Shown: piece by piece, positions 9,278-21,813 of the stretch
Position numbering within the stretch: position 1 is the stretch's first letter
Layout of the letters: each line of letters starts with the position of its first letter
Assembly: GCA_946122785.1 (NCBI GenBank)
Contig: CAMGYJ010000002.1
Location: 25,270,492-25,334,491 of the forward strand
Direction of reading: 5' to 3'
Length of the DNA: 64,000 nucleotides
DNA from: Linum tenue
Lineage: Eukaryota > Streptophyta > Magnoliopsida > Malpighiales > Linaceae
Position numbers and translations under genes: made by a program
The notes under the pieces: generated by a model
The model's input: only the letters and a program-made list of their open reading frames with translations
What the model was told of the DNA's origin: nothing
Database searches by the model: none

Positions 9278-11470
9278 TCAAAGACCCAAAAACCGACAAA
9301 AATGGAAGAAAAACAAAGGGTAGAAATGCAAACCGTGGTGGGGTTGCCTCCCCACAAGCGCTTCTTTACCGTCTTTTAGCTGGACGCCCACTGCCAACTC
9401 CGCACGTTCGACCTCGCCTCCCAAGTAGAACTTGAGACGATGGCCATTCAGTTTAAATGGTTCAGTCTGCGGTTTGGCAATCTCGATCGTGCCATACGGG
9501 AACACCTGTGTGACCATGTACGGTCCAGACCACCGGGAACGGAGTTTTCCGGGAAAGAGCTTTAGGCGAGAGTTATAAAGGAGAATTCGATCACCAACCT
9601 GGAACTCTTTCGGACCCCGCAACCGGGCATCGTGCAGGCGCTTCGTGCGCTCCTTGTACAGCTTGGTGTTCTCATAGGCGTGATAGCGCCACTCCTCCAG
9701 CTCCAACATCTGCATTTTGCGCTCAACACCTGCAACACTAACATCCAAGTTTAGCAGCTTAAGGGCCCAGAAGGCCTTGTGCTCTAGCTCCACGGGCAAA
9801 TGGCATGTCTTTCCATAGACGAGCCGGTACGGTGAAGTACCAATGGGTGTCTTGTAGGCAGTGCGGTATGCCCATAGAACATCATCGAGCTTGGTGGACC
9901 AATCCTTGCGGGATGATTCACCGTCTTCTCCAGGATACGCTTGAGTTCCCGGTTCGTTAGCTCGGCCTGGCCACTAGTCTGAGGGTGATAGGCCACGGAC
10001 ACCTTGTGAGTCACACCATAGCGAGATAGCAACTTATCAAATTGGCTCTGGAAATGGGTGCCTCGATCGCTTATGATGGCTCTAGGTGTCCCGAACCAGG
10101 AGAATAGCTGCTTCAGAAAACCACAAACACGTCTAGCATCATTGGTGGGCAAAGCTTGCGCCTCATCCCACCTAGAGACGTAGTCAACATCAACCAGGAT
10201 ATAAGTATTGCCAAAAGATGGAGGGGAGGGGCCCATGAAGTCGATACCCCAGACATCAAAGATTTCACAGGTTATAAACACATTCTGGGGCATCTCATCA
10301 CGGGCAGAGATGTTACCTGACCTCTGGCATCGGTCACACCGGCGTGCGAAGGCGTCTGCGTCCTTGAAGAGCGTGGGCCAATAGAAACCCGATTGGAGCA
10401 CCTTCCTTGCCGTGCGGTTTCCTCCGTGGTGACCGCCAGCAGGTCCTTCATGACAGTGAGATAGAATGCCCTCCATCTCACTCTCCATAACACAACGACG
10501 GATGATCCCGTCGGCTCCGATCCTGAAGAGATGAGGGTCATCCCAGAAGTAGTGCTTCAGGTCGGAGAAGAACTTCCTCTTGATGTGAGTTGTCATCCCC
10601 TTGGGCAGCTGCTGGCCCACCAAATAGTTCGCAAAATCGAAATACCAGGGGGTGACACTATCAACCAAGCACATCATCATCAGTCGCTCATCTGGGAAGG
10701 AGTCGTTGATCTCCTCCACGAGGTTGTCCGCAGGAGGTGCGTCCAACCGGGAGAGGTGATCATCTGCAACATTCTCCGCTCCCTTCTTGTCCCGAATCTC
10801 AATATCGAACTCCTGCAGTAATAAGACCCATCGTATTAGCCTAGGCCTGGCATCGGCCTTGCTCATCAGGTATCGAATCGCGGAGTGATCTGTGTACACG
10901 GTCACATGGGACAAGACCAGATAAGGACGAAATTTGTCGAAGGCAAACACCACTGCGAGCAGCTCTTTCTCCGTATGGTGTAGTTCTCATGGGCATCATT
11001 TAGGGTCTTCGAGGCGTAGTAGATAGGTCGGAAGTGTTGATCTCGCCTCTGCCCCAAGACAGCTCCAACAGCAAAGTCACTGGCGTCGCACATCAGCTCA
11101 AATGGTAGGGACTAGTCAGAAACAACCATGATAGGAGCTTGGGTGAGCTTCTCCTTCAAGGTTGTGAACGCCGCTGTGCATGCCTCAGTGAACTGGAAGG
11201 GGGCATCCTTCTCAAGAAGCTTAGTCAGGGGAAGGGCGATCTTCGAGAAATCCTTGATGAACCGCCGGTAGAACCCTGCATGGTCTAGAAAGCTCCGGAT
11301 CCCTTTAACAGATGTGGGAGGAGGCAGCTTGCTGATAGTCTCAATCTTCGCTCTGTCCACCTCAATCCCCATCTTGGAGATCTTATGCCCAAGAACTATG
11401 CCTTCACGAACCATGAAGTGACACTTCCCCCACCTCTGCATTACCAGCTGGAAGTGTTGAAGCAGGTAGT
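9278..11470 (-). pseudogene. Athila pol remnant: RT tail, RNase H, integrase
   Basis: In element order: the C-terminal tail of reverse transcriptase (GKCHFMVREGIVLGHKIS, then FYRRFIKDFS), RNase H ([25 protein letters not shown]), the integrase zinc-binding region (CDRCQRSGN), and the catalytic core with Asp in WGIDFMG, Asp in ISDRGTHF and Glu in [10 protein letters not shown]. The integrase C-terminus follows ([20 protein letters not shown]). Lesions: an in-frame TAG near 11112 where Trp is expected, a frameshift near 10978 in RNase H, and another near 9910 after the catalytic Glu. The whole protease and the fingers/palm of reverse transcriptase, including the YVDD catalytic motif, are missing. 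The join to the gag tail falls near 11430-11470. It cannot make a working polymerase. Confidence 0.88.
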
Positions 11471-13142
11471 GGCTCGTCTTGCCTGGGCTGGGCAGGAACA
11501 ACAGATATGGTCTTGCCACTCCTCGTAGTGATGACATCCAACTGCAGGTGAGGCTCACGAGGGTTCGGAACAGTGGTGGTAGGCAGAGTCCCCGGTGCCC
11601 TGGTAGTGTTTTGGCGAGCCATGCTTCCCATCTAGTTCTGCAAATCTTGCAAAATGGCACCTTGGTTTCTCTAACCTGCCTCCAGTGAGGCTACGCTCTG
11701 GTCCAGCCTCGTGACAGCTGCCTGGGTGGAAGTCATGAATATCGCTAGGATGTTCTTCAGCTCCGTCATCTGATTATCTGGAGACGAAGCTGCTGCTGGC
11801 TCGGCAAACTGACGCTGGGGCTGCTGGAATGGTTGCCCCTTCCTAGGCTGGTAGGGCTGCTGCTGTGGGGCTGGCCCCTGTCAAGCCTGGAAAGGCTGCC
11901 TCTGCTGAAAACCACCTGCTGGTGCTGGGAAACCAGGTGGTTTAGTGGTGTTGCTATTCCAAGCGAAGTTGGGATGCTGGCGCCACCCCTCATTGTATGT
12001 ATTGCTGTAGGGGTCAAAACGCCGAGCATTGGCGATGAAGTCCACCTGCTCTTGGGGAGTAGTAGACTCCCTCATAGCCTGCAGTCTTCCACTAGGTGAT
12101 TTGAGCTCTCACACCACTGACATTGAGCTACTGGAGGTGTAGCCAAACCTCTGCCCGGAATGATACTGTTGGGCTGCTTCAATGTCTGCACTAACTCGGC
12201 TACCTGCTGCTCGAGCCCGGATCTAGCCTCCATGGCGTGCACACCACGGTCCCTGGAATTTCTGCCTCTGCTGCTCTGCCCCCAGGAATGATCTCTGGCA
12301 GCCAAGGTATTGATCATCTTATTCAGTTTGGGTGGAGTCTTAGTAAGAATATCCCCTCCTGGGCATAGAGACTCAATCACCCGCTGGCTGTCCGGAGAGA
12401 GAGCACTGTAGAAGTTCCCCACTGTGAATGCATCACTGAAGCCATGATGGGGACACTGCCAGAAATACCCCATGTACCGCTCCCAGGCATCACGAAGTGA
12501 CTCGTCCGGCTCTTGGCGAAAGTGAGTGATATCCCGCTGGATCTCTGTAGTCTTCGATGCCGGATAGTACCTGTGCACGAACTTATCAACCAGATCGTCC
12601 CAAGAGGTGATGGACAATGGGGGCTGGGTCTCCAACCACCTCTTAGCATTCCCCGCCAGAGAATGGGGGAAAAGGTGAAGGCGGATTGCGTCATCAGGAA
12701 CACCGTTTAGCTTAAACCCGTTCATCAGCTGCAGAAAACGGGAAAGATGCACCCTTGCCTCCTCATCCTTCAAGCCATGGAACTGGATAGATGATGTAAT
12801 GAGTTGAATCCACCATGGCTTGATCTTGAAGTTGTTCGCTGGAATGGGCGGATAGAGGATGACCGGCCGGATCTCAGCAATCCGTGGAGTGTAGTAGTAC
12901 TCCAAGGTGGGACCCGGCAGTGGTGGTGGATGCTGATTCACTGGGGGAGCCTGACGAGCATTCCCCGGGGGTGGGTTGTCTTCTCCTTCCATCTCGTACT
13001 CTTCCTCAGAACCGCTGCTCAAGTGGCCGTCTATGCGCTCTTCCGTAGCCAGTCTAGCTCGCTGTTGTCTCCTAAGTTGGCGGCAGGTGCGTTCAAGCTC
13101 TGGATCCAACGGCAGTAAACCTCCTGACTGGCTACGGGTCAT
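11470..13142 (-). pseudogene. Athila gag, frameshifted
   Basis: The first frame (13142-12072, 356 codons) starts MTRSQSGGLL. It holds a retrotransposon gag core (about residues 130-270, with WLETQPPLSITSWDDL and FWQCPHHGF) and a CCHC zinc knuckle at its end (CQWCESSNHLVEDC). A one-base shift near 12080 moves the frame. The gag tail continues in the next frame with the Athila-like word FDPYSNTYNEGWRQHPNF (about 12013-11960). Further down, QLDVITTRSGK (about 11545) marks the usual end of gag before protease. The protease that should follow is absent. The start lies about 125 bases inside the primer-binding site. Confidence 0.85.
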
Positions 13143-13266
13143 GCACTATCTGCACACACTCAAGCAATGCAAACCCGTGAAGGCACAAGTGGGAAAGAAG
13201 AAACAACCAATGCGAAAATGAAAATGCTAAAGTAACAGAAATCACTTTTCTTCAACAACCTAGCCG

Positions 13267-13284
13267 TCCCCGGCAACGGCGCCA
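13267..13284 (-). other. Athila primer-binding site, tRNA-Asp type
   Basis: In element sense TGGCGCCGTTGCCGGGGA, six bases inside the 5' LTR. It is complementary to the 3' end of plant tRNA-Asp, the primer typical of Athila elements. Confidence 0.88.
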
Positions 13285-13290
13285 AAAACT

Positions 13291-14654
13291 TGACTCACTC
13301 CTACTGTCACTCTAGAAAATGGCCAAGTGTAACCACTTCCTAAAGCGTAGTATAGCGGGTTTGGGTTTTAATGTCAACCCAGGTCCTAGATTTGATGACT
13401 ACTCGGTGAATTCTTGTTATCTAGCAGTGAAACTATAGTGCATGTTCAAGCAAACAAAAACACAAAGCAAGTTAAACGGTTGTTTCAAGTCGAGAAAGGT
13501 CACCCAGATATGGTTCCCCCTAGACTGTAGTTAAGCCGGATTGCAATTTACCAAGTTCAGTTTTCATGAAAGTTATACTGCGGAAGGTTCTTAAACAGTC
13601 TGAAGTCTCGACTAAAGGTCTCCAGACCCTCTCAATCTGAGTCTCTAGCGGGCGACTAACCTCCACCGGAGTAAACAGATTGAGGCCCTAACGAACAAAA
13701 CCTCCTCTACTGAAGTAACTTCGGTACAGAATAGAGAATTGGCTCCTCGACTAAAGTCACCAATTCACTACCTTCAATTAAGGGTGCTCTATAAACCTAG
13801 GCAGATATTCTCATTCTAGGTCAAAGCAGAAACAACAGGAATTTGATCAGGATTCAAGTCATTCAATCATTCAAGCCTCAATCGAATATAATCAATTCAT
13901 AAACTCTGTACTTGGGTTCATACAATCAGACCTAGCATACAGACCTAGGGTTCTCCATACCCAGATGAATAGGAGAACTACTCCATGGAGAGAGAAGCAA
14001 AAGCATATTCAGATGCGGAAATCATACTGTGAAGGATGGATTTCTGCTCTTGGACGTTGATCGGCACTCCTCCAAGCTCAAGCCAAGCTCCAATGGTGAT
14101 GAAGATCAAGCTAGGGCACTTGGGAACTCTTGTTCGTCACTTTCTCTCTCTAGGAATCGCTCTGTCTCTCTAAAACTCGAATCCCCTTCTCTTTTGGCTG
14201 AAATCTGCCTAAAAGGGCATCACTGGGCAAAACACGGTCGAGGGCACGGCCGTGTTTTGCTCCAGCCCGCTCGTGCCTTGCCACGTGTTAAAAACACGAG
14301 CTGCTACTTTGGGAAAACACGGGCGTGCTTGATGATGGAAACGGCCGTGTTTTGGGTCAGTCGCGCCCGTGTTTTGAGCTGGTGTAGGACAAACGTGGAT
14401 GAAGCCTCGGCAGTAAAAGCACGGTCCAGGAACACGGACGTGCTTTGATTTAGGCGCGCCCGTGCTTTGGCTCCAGCTCAACCGAATGACTTCCGAATGC
14501 CCCAAAACTCGTGCTTAGCCTTTCCTTCGACGTTCGGGACCTGAAATGTGACAAAGTAGCACAACCCGGCGTAAAATAGGCCAAAAATACATGACTATGC
14601 TCCACAAACGGATAAGAACCAAGGGTGCAAACATGTGCAATTTCATCGTTATCA
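13291..14654 (-). repeat. Athila 5' LTR (right copy)
   Basis: A 1364-bp direct repeat of 3701-5063. It carries the same palindrome array at about 14230-14466. Differences from the other LTR are scattered substitutions and one extra A near 14585. Confidence 0.92.
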
Positions 14655-14692
14655 GTACCCCAGATTTTACCCAAGGTACGATAGAAGCCACC
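14655..14692 (+). mobile_element. MITE family II, copy 1, right end
   Basis: It reads gtaccccagattttacccaa and ends gatagaagccacc before atatatg. The complement matches the left terminus of copy 2 at 21321 (ggtgccttctacgata). It is the severed end of the MITE at 3329-3700. The first five bases are the Athila target duplication. Confidence 0.7.
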
Positions 14693-17600
14693 ATATATGT
14701 GGATATACTCGTATGCTCCTGACGCATACTATGCTCCAGATTTTCTACACCACTGATCTAAATTAACGGTGTTTATTAATTTCAATTAAATTATTTATTA
14801 TTTAAAATTTTAAAATAATTAGTTGACGCATACTTTGCTCGTTATTTGGTTGTGGTGGTGTGGAAGATTGGAGAAAGAGTTTCTTTAATTAGGGTTCGTG
14901 TTGGTGCTAGGTCACATCCGGTTCTATCGAATTTGATATTGGTGGGTGTTTTCCCTATTTTCGAACCATCAAACAAGAACGGCAGCTGCAACGGTGGCGG
15001 AGCTTGAAGTGGTTGCAAAGAAGGTGAGAAACAAGATATTTGGTGAATGCTCAGTTCTTCAGTGCCGGACCATCAGTGATAACATCACCGAGGATTAAAT
15101 ATGTTATAAATTCTCTATATGATAGTCTAGATGAAGTAGGAATTCTTTCTACTTCCTACTGAATTCGATTGACAAATGACACTATAGGGGAAAAGCGGGG
15201 TTGTTCCTGGGTAAGGAGCTGGATGCACTTTACTAGGAGAATGAGCTGAAGCAGGCAGATTCTTTGAGAAAAATAAGTGAAATCAAAGCTTGACTCTGCA
15301 AGTTTCCTTGCACTTTACCAACAAGATATATGTTAGTTTCCTTGCATCTTATTGCATCATGTTCTAGTTGTGGTTACTACTTTGATTGTGTTTCCAATCC
15401 TAAGTAGATATAGCAGGCTTCATATTATGCGTATTGGAATCATTCAAAGGTAGCCCATATGCCATCTCAATTTCGTATTGTTCCTTAGTTCTTGTATTCT
15501 AAGTCAGGTGATGCTCTGCGATTCTCGCAAGATTAGACATCTTCAGGTAGCAGGATTGGTCCAACTCTTGATATTTTTTTAGCACCCCATCTCTTGGTGA
15601 TTGGTGATAAGATTGGAATGGGGCTAGACTATAGAGGGTTCAATTTCATGCAGAGTCATTATTGAGTGAGGAAATTAATTTGCAGATTCAGGAGCATCTC
15701 AAAGATTGTGTATAAAGTTAACCTTAGCTAACAGCATACATAGTTTATCTCTTTCTACCCATGTAACTTAATATGAAGTCAGTCATTATATTTGAATCAT
15801 TTAGCTTGATGCTTCAACCTTACAAGTAAATGATATTAAGGTTTTAATTCGTCTTGAAATTAAGAACTGTGATACCAAGTAATGATCTTAAGATCGTGGT
15901 TTAGCTCTGCAAATACCATGCAACATTGTTAAGCTTGTATTCAGGAACAATACAATATTGTGTGGCCTTGAGACCTTAATGTATAATTTAATGTTCTCCA
16001 ACTTTTTGGAGCGGGAGGTCCTTTCAAGCCTCCCATCACTATCCAACTAGTAGGTGGTATAAATTCCTTTGTGTTGCATGGTTCTGTGCATCCAGATCAA
16101 AGAAAAAATAGTTAATCCAGCTTCAACTATATATGGCTTGCTAGGTACAAATGCACATAGAGCTCCATATTGGCTAGTTCTTGAATAGAGAGAGGGAGAG
16201 AGAAGCTGATGATTTGTGAAAATGCCACCAATTGTTTCTTGTAAATGGATAATTGTATTTGATCAGATATGGTTGTATAAATCTTTAGTGAAAAGTTTGT
16301 TGTACCGTGTGTATCTCCTGCCGTTTTCATCTTAATAAAGAAGCATACATTATTTCCGGTGATATTCTGGATCCCTTCTTTTGCCGCTTTCATCTTAATC
16401 ATAAGACATTTTGGATAGAGCCGTGGAAGCGTAAGACGGGAGTAATGGAGATTTTCGGATGATAAATAATCAATGTTTAACCAAATTAGGCTAATCAATT
16501 TCCCCTGCAAATTCAGTTAATAACGAATGGCTATACGATTAGCTAGCTAACATTGTAAGATTAGGCTCACCATCGACAACCCAAATCATTCGCGTATAAA
16601 TAATAAGCTTATAATATAAAGGGCCAAAGCTTAGAATATAAAGGCCCAAACAACAATAACCTAGTGTGTAGCAAACATGTAAGCAAGCCATCAACACTAC
16701 GATTATGAGAAGCTCCAAAACTGCAGTCCAAATGAAATGGGTTACTTAATGGACTCCATAGGATATGTGCTAAGAGATTTAAGCCTATTTATTGCCAATT
16801 TGAGAAAGTATTCTTTCATTCCCACCGATGTGGTACAAATACACACTTTTTCTCAAAAATCAAACCAACCTGGCGGCAACAAAGCAGCGGCCACCCACCA
16901 CCAGCAGTACACAAATCAAGCCCTCCCTCTGTTATCCCACTTCGAACTTCCTTTCCAGTTGGGTCAACGGATCAAGTAGAATGGATTGGATTGCACGACA
17001 CGAGAGTTGACTACTTGTCTAGGGGTTGACAGTCGTGTTTGGTGTAAACCTACTAATGTAAATATGGCAGTTAACGGTAAGAAAAAATTGATACAGTTAT
17101 AACCGAGCGTACTAACAACACTTACTATCTAGGGTATCTTTTCATTTATTATGGAAGGAGTTAGGGTGTCGGCATGCGGTTGTGGAAGTGATGAGGAGGA
17201 GAACGAAAATCAAACGAGTGTTGGGTTAGGGTTGTCCTTGCCCATGATGTTGGGTCGCGAGAAGTGAATTTGACCATGTTCATGAGAAAAATCAACCCTA
17301 CCAGCTTGATTTCGCTTCAATTGACATGAACCTTGTGATCGTATAAAATTTTATAAATCGTATGTTTTATGGATTATAAAGTTTTAAATCGGGATTTTAT
17401 GGAATTTTAAGGTTCATAGATTTAGTAGTAAAATCAGTATCGAAACCCATGGATAAAATCTAAGATTCTGACTGCATTGACCACAATTAAAATTTATTAT
17501 ATTCATTATATTAAAGAAAAATTTAATTATACTTAAAATAAATAGTCCCTCTGTCGATTACTTGCTCAAATTGTTAATCTTTCACTTATACTATTTGTGA

Positions 17601-17825
17601 TTAGAATTATTAGATTGACTTTAACCAATACCATGTGGTTTTGTTGACTTATTGATGACTGAAAATAAAAATTAATTAACTTCAAGTGAAACCATAATAT
17701 GCAGTTTGGTCATTAGCTTTTATCTTCAACATAATTTAATATATAATTGACCTCTTAATTTATGCCACCATATATAATTAGGCTTCCTACCAGGGAAATA
17801 ACGTTAATCATAAAGAAAGTATATG
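14693..17825. other. intergenic DNA, no gene recognised
   Basis: About 3.1 kb without a recognisable gene. A 14900-15300 segment has short open stretches on the plus strand (for example one ending in KVRNKIFGECS) broken by stops and without a known domain. It may be a decayed gene piece or a non-coding transcript. No tRNA or rRNA gene is seen. Confidence 0.5.
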
Positions 17826-18020
17826 ATGCCTGATTCGGGACTAATTGTACATGTTTTACCCCGTTTTACTTAGGCGTGTGTGGCAAATTCGCTCCTAAAA
17901 GGGTGGTTTTACGCTAGGTTTCTCGTGTTTTATCATGTTTTTCAGGATTTAACAGGTGAAACTAGCCCCGGAGTCGAAAGTTGGACGAAAAGGATCAAAA
18001 ATTGGGAGAAGAGGTGAAAA

Positions 18021-18280
18021 ATGGCGAGTTCACGGCTTTCCTTGGGAGTTCACGGTCTTGTATGACCGTGAAGAAGAGTTGTTGCCCATGAACTTCGAGG
18101 AGTCCAGAGCAATTCCAGAAGTTACTGACGCAAGGCGAGTTTCGGTCACTAAGACCGTGAACTGGAGTTGTTGACCGTGAAGATGTGCAAGCAAAGCGGT
18201 GCGTTTTGTCGCCCGTCTTGAGTTCACGGACGCGTTTCAGAGTTCACGGCCGTGAACTGAGCCCATTCCCTGTTTAAAAG
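18021..18280 (+). promoter_or_regulatory. palindrome array plus TATA-like box
   Basis: The word gttcacgg and its complement ccgtgaac recur several times, and the full palindrome gttcacggccgtgaac lies at about 18243-18258. A TTTAAAAG box follows 15 bases later. Same arrangement as at 8873-9140 and 37460-37804, but with a different word. Confidence 0.4.
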
Positions 18281-18629
18281 CTGAGCTGAAAGGAAGAGAG
18301 AGGGAGAGCACATTGTGTAAGAAAGCCTTCTTCAGATTTTTAGAGAGAGAAACACGAACCAAAGGAGAAGGAGGCTAGGGGTTTTCTTCAAGGTGGGATT
18401 TGGGAAGATTCTCCCCAAGAGAAGTTGAGCACAAGTGCCAAGAAGATTGGAAGCCTCCTCCAAGATGGTTTCTACCTCTTCTCCTTGTGTTTCTCCCATT
18501 TCTAGCATGGAGTAGATTTCTTTTCACTTGGGTATTGTGAAACCCTAACTAGCTACCATATAGTTTCTTTTATGTGAATTGAATGATTGCTATTGGGTAT
18601 TGTTTAATTCAATGATTGAGGTATTATTC

Positions 18630-18826
18630 ATGTTGATTGTGCATGTTTGTGCTTAGCAATCTAAGGATTGTGCATGTTTTGTGCTTAGCATCCTTAGGCT
18701 TGTGCATGCTTGTGCTTAGCAATCTAAGGATTGTCCATGTTGGTGCTTAGAAACCTAAGAATTGTGCATAATTATGCTTAGCATCCTTAAGGTTTGTGCA
18801 TGTTGGTGCTTAGCAATCTAATTGGC
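18630..18826 (+). repeat. minisatellite, about six units of 30-33 bp
   Basis: Each unit contains a variant of ttgtgcatgtttgtgcttag followed by caatctaag, catccttagg or aacctaag. Units drift in length and sequence. There is no spacer/repeat alternation. Confidence 0.75.
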
Positions 18827-19414
18827 CACTTTAACCTAGATTAGAGAGTAAAATTCCTCTTTCAAGGGAGACTCAATCGAGTTGGTTTTCCTTTAGCTTT
18901 TCAAGTCACCTAACTAGGTTAATTTAGGGCAAACCTCAATGTTGAATTAAGCAAATTGGTTAAGCGCGATTAAGCCGTCCAACCCTTGAGTTGAGTGAGG
19001 GAGTAAGTCAACTATCGATTTCCTAAACCGAGAGGGCCGAGTGACACGGCCTATAATAAATACCTCAGTTTAGCAATCATATTTGCATTCTTCTATGGTT
19101 CGCGGTCACCTTGCCCATAGCAATCTTTTCGATTCAAATATCATGGTAGTAGTTAGGGGGAAGCGACAACCGAGTGATCCTTCCCACAAAATATCTTTCA
19201 AAACAATTTTCCTTTACCTTGCTTTATTTTAATTAGCAAACTTTTCAACCAAAACTTTGTTGCTAGATAATGATTCAAATTACTGAAGTAGGGGTACACG
19301 GCCCGGGCCGGTTGATATTTAAACATACTTTTCATGTACTGCACCCGACTAAGGTTTATACTTGGACCTTAGGTGGGAATTTATTGTGGTATTGGGGACG
19401 AGTCAATGTCGCAG

Positions 19415-21320
19415 GATGAGATTGATATAGCTAGATTTAACTCTTGAGAAACAACGACAGACAAAAATACAGACGGGCAAGAAAAATTGAATAACTCATT
19501 TCAACAACTCAATTGAGCGACGAATGACAAATTGACTTCCACGACCACAAATTTGTTAATACGACGTTGTTTGTGGCGGAAGAGATACACCTAGTGGATA
19601 GCATAGGAGGGTTTGTCCAAAGGCATGGTATACACATGTAGATACCTTGTTCATACATATATTCATTATACAACCAATTGACTTCTCTAACAAAATTCTC
19701 GTCTTCACCTTTTATTATTTATTATTTTCTTCTTTATGTTTATTCTTATGTTAATCAGTGGCAAAGCCAGGAAATTGCCCAAAAAGTGTTATTTTTATAT
19801 TATAAAACATAAATCTTGTTCAATATATGACACCAACTCATCGTTCAACCATTCGCGTTACTCCTGTTTAGAAGATCTTTCGTCATATAGTCCATGGATG
19901 AAAATGATCTTTTCACACTTGTTGTTGCAACAAGAAGAATGAGTGCCCATAAACAAATTATATGAATACATGTGTTTCTTTATTTCCACCATTTTTTCGC
20001 TAACTCATCAAAAAATAGTAAGTATTTGAACATGTCATCAAATGCTAGATCAAGAATTAAAATATTAAAAAATGATGAAATCACCAATATAAAACTGACA
20101 CGTGGCTGATTGGAGCTAAGAATTTTCCATAACATAATGGGTTCTATGTTTTAATTTTTGTTCTTAGAACACACCATTAGTTTATATATGAATAAAGTTG
20201 TACGTTGAAATGATCAAGAATCTTATGCAGCTGGGATGGTGTCATTCATTGTTCACGATCACGAGGTCAGAGGTTTGATAGCCCATTCCTTAAGTTATAC
20301 TTATTTTCCTCCAGTCCAACAGCCCAACGCCTTACATGTGAGCACTCCTCCACTGCTGAATGCTCTACATTGTTTGTAATAACGTTGTTTCCCAGGAACG
20401 ACGTCGTTTATACGATTAGGCCGGGAACAAAAAAAGAGTCGTCGTGACTCTTCTTCTTCCCCTTTATCTCCGCCGTCACCATCCTAGTCTCCGTCGTCCC
20501 TCTTCGCCGGCAACCCTACTTCACCATTCCAATCACCGACGTCACCACAATGCCACCAACGTCTCTCTTCTCCGGCAACCCCACATTCCCTAGAGTCCCA
20601 CACCCCTGTCGGTTTCCTTCTGGTTTCGACCATCACCTCCTATCCGCTGCAGTGATTCACCTTTTGCATGGGAATTAGATGACTAGGTGCCCAAAATAGG
20701 GATTATACTATCAAAACTCAGATTATAAAATAGAAAACTCACCATTACCGTGTTTGATTCATCGAAGGACATCGTTAGTAGATCTCGCTCTTGGCCTATT
20801 ATCCCCCGGTTTACGCCGTTGTCTCGCCGTCGTCAATCTGTGTATCCTCTCCTTCTGTTCGCCGCCAAGAAGAAGTAAGGAGGACGGAGAGGGTGAGGGA
20901 GGCGGTAGCGGCCATGATTCAGTTGTCGCCATTCATATTTCCTTCCTCAACCTGTGTTTTTGTTTCTACTTCAAAGAGAAAGATGAAGAGGGAAACTGCC
21001 TCGAGATGGACCTCCAATTTAGTTGCCCGGATGAACTCCAATAAACTAAACCTCCACGGAAAATGAAAGCAGCGATACAAAGATTGGAAGTTTCAAACAA
21101 TGACTGAAAAGGTAAGGTATTATAATATAAAAGTAATGGTAAATTATTTTTGGAGGGCTATATGGCACGTACAAAATTTAAAGGATGTCATTAGTAATTT
21201 TATTGTTAATAAATAATTAATTCTATCACAATAAATAGTGATCGTTAAATTAGATCAACGGTGCAAAGATCTGTCGCATGCTATGTCAGGAGCATACGAG
21301 TCGAATCCATATATATATAT
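19415..21320. other. intergenic DNA with a possible degraded SINE
   Basis: No intact gene. Near 20225-20330 a segment reads cttatgcagctgggatggtg and, further on, aggtcagaggtttgatagcc, loosely like the A and B boxes of a tRNA-derived SINE, but the match is weak. The stretch 20430-21070 is richer in GC and CGCCG words, like a gene's 5' region, but no domain is recognisable. Confidence 0.4.
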
Positions 21321-21711
21321 GGTGCCTTCTACGATACCCCGGGTGAAATCTGGGGTACCACATACCTTGAGTATGAAAACGCTATCTAGACTCGAATTAG
21401 CAGGATTTTTGGGCATGATACTATACCCTAACCCTTAATGAGTGAACCCTAGGTCCTAATTATCTAAATCATAAACTGTAAACCCTAAGAATTGATTTTT
21501 TTGACTATATTTGGACGAATCATAACCATCGATTATTGTTTCTAATTAAATTGATCTTGAGGTATAAGATTTAAAAAATTAAGACCTAGATTTTGATATT
21601 TAAGGGTTAAAGTATAGTATCATGTCCGAAAGATCAGTCAATTCAAGTTCTGGATAGCGTTTCTTACTCAAGGTATGCGGTACCCCGGATTTCACCCTGG
21701 GTACAGTAGAA
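21321..21711 (+). mobile_element. MITE family II, copy 2
   Basis: It starts ggtgccttctacgatacccc after a (TA)n tract and ends near gggtacagtagaa, the complement of its start. The internal words gggcatgatactatacccta (near 21413) and agtatagtatcatgtcc (near 21612) face each other. Its last bases are cut short by a family III fragment. Confidence 0.7.
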
Positions 21712-21801
21712 CTCCTAAACGCCAGGTACTACTAGTGAGATATCTCTATCTAGACCATGAATTAAATCGAGTTTGGGGTATGATACTATACCCTAACCTC
21801 T
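21712..21801 (-). mobile_element. MITE family III fragment
   Basis: The complement of this stretch matches the right part of the element at 22681-22942 (shared words ctagaccatgaa, gagatatctc, ggtatgatactatacccta). It fills the gap between family II copy 2 and family I copy C. Confidence 0.55.
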
Positions 21802-21813
21802 ATATATATATAT

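Larger units (their letters stand above)
3701..14654 (-). mobile_element. Athila-type Ty3/gypsy LTR retrotransposon, defective
   Basis: A 10,954-bp element with direct LTRs of 1363 and 1364 bp. The 5-bp target duplication GTACC lies at 3696-3700 and 14655-14659. It reads on the minus strand: the LTR at 13291-14654 is the 5' LTR, followed by a primer site matching tRNA-Asp, gag, a truncated pol, an env-position ORF, a polypurine tract and the 3' LTR. LTRs start TGATAACG and end GAGTCA in element sense. By eye the two LTRs differ at about 30 sites plus one 1-bp indel (about 98% identity), which suggests a fairly recent insertion. Protease and the catalytic core of reverse transcriptase are deleted, and gag and pol carry frameshifts and stops, so the copy is non-autonomous. 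The primer type, gag tail and ORF order fit the Athila lineage. Confidence 0.92.
17826..19414 (+). mobile_element. solo LTR-like block, gypsy type
   Basis: It begins tgattcgggactaattgtac, a form common for plant gypsy LTR starts. A palindrome array (gttcacggccgtgaac, 18021-18260) is followed by TTTAAAAG (18273-18280) and then by a purine-rich, GAGAGA-containing leader, as in a U3-R-U5 layout. No internal region or partner LTR is present. The right boundary is uncertain, between about 19290 and 19414, and no target duplication could be matched. Confidence 0.5.

Noticed and set aside
4439..14448. 139-codon frame present twice (4439-4858 and 14029-14448)
   Set aside because: Both copies lie in the LTRs. 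They match because the LTR is duplicated, and they overlap the palindrome array.
18630..18826. CRISPR-like array
   Set aside because: Units are directly tandem with no unique spacers, and the context is a plant LTR.
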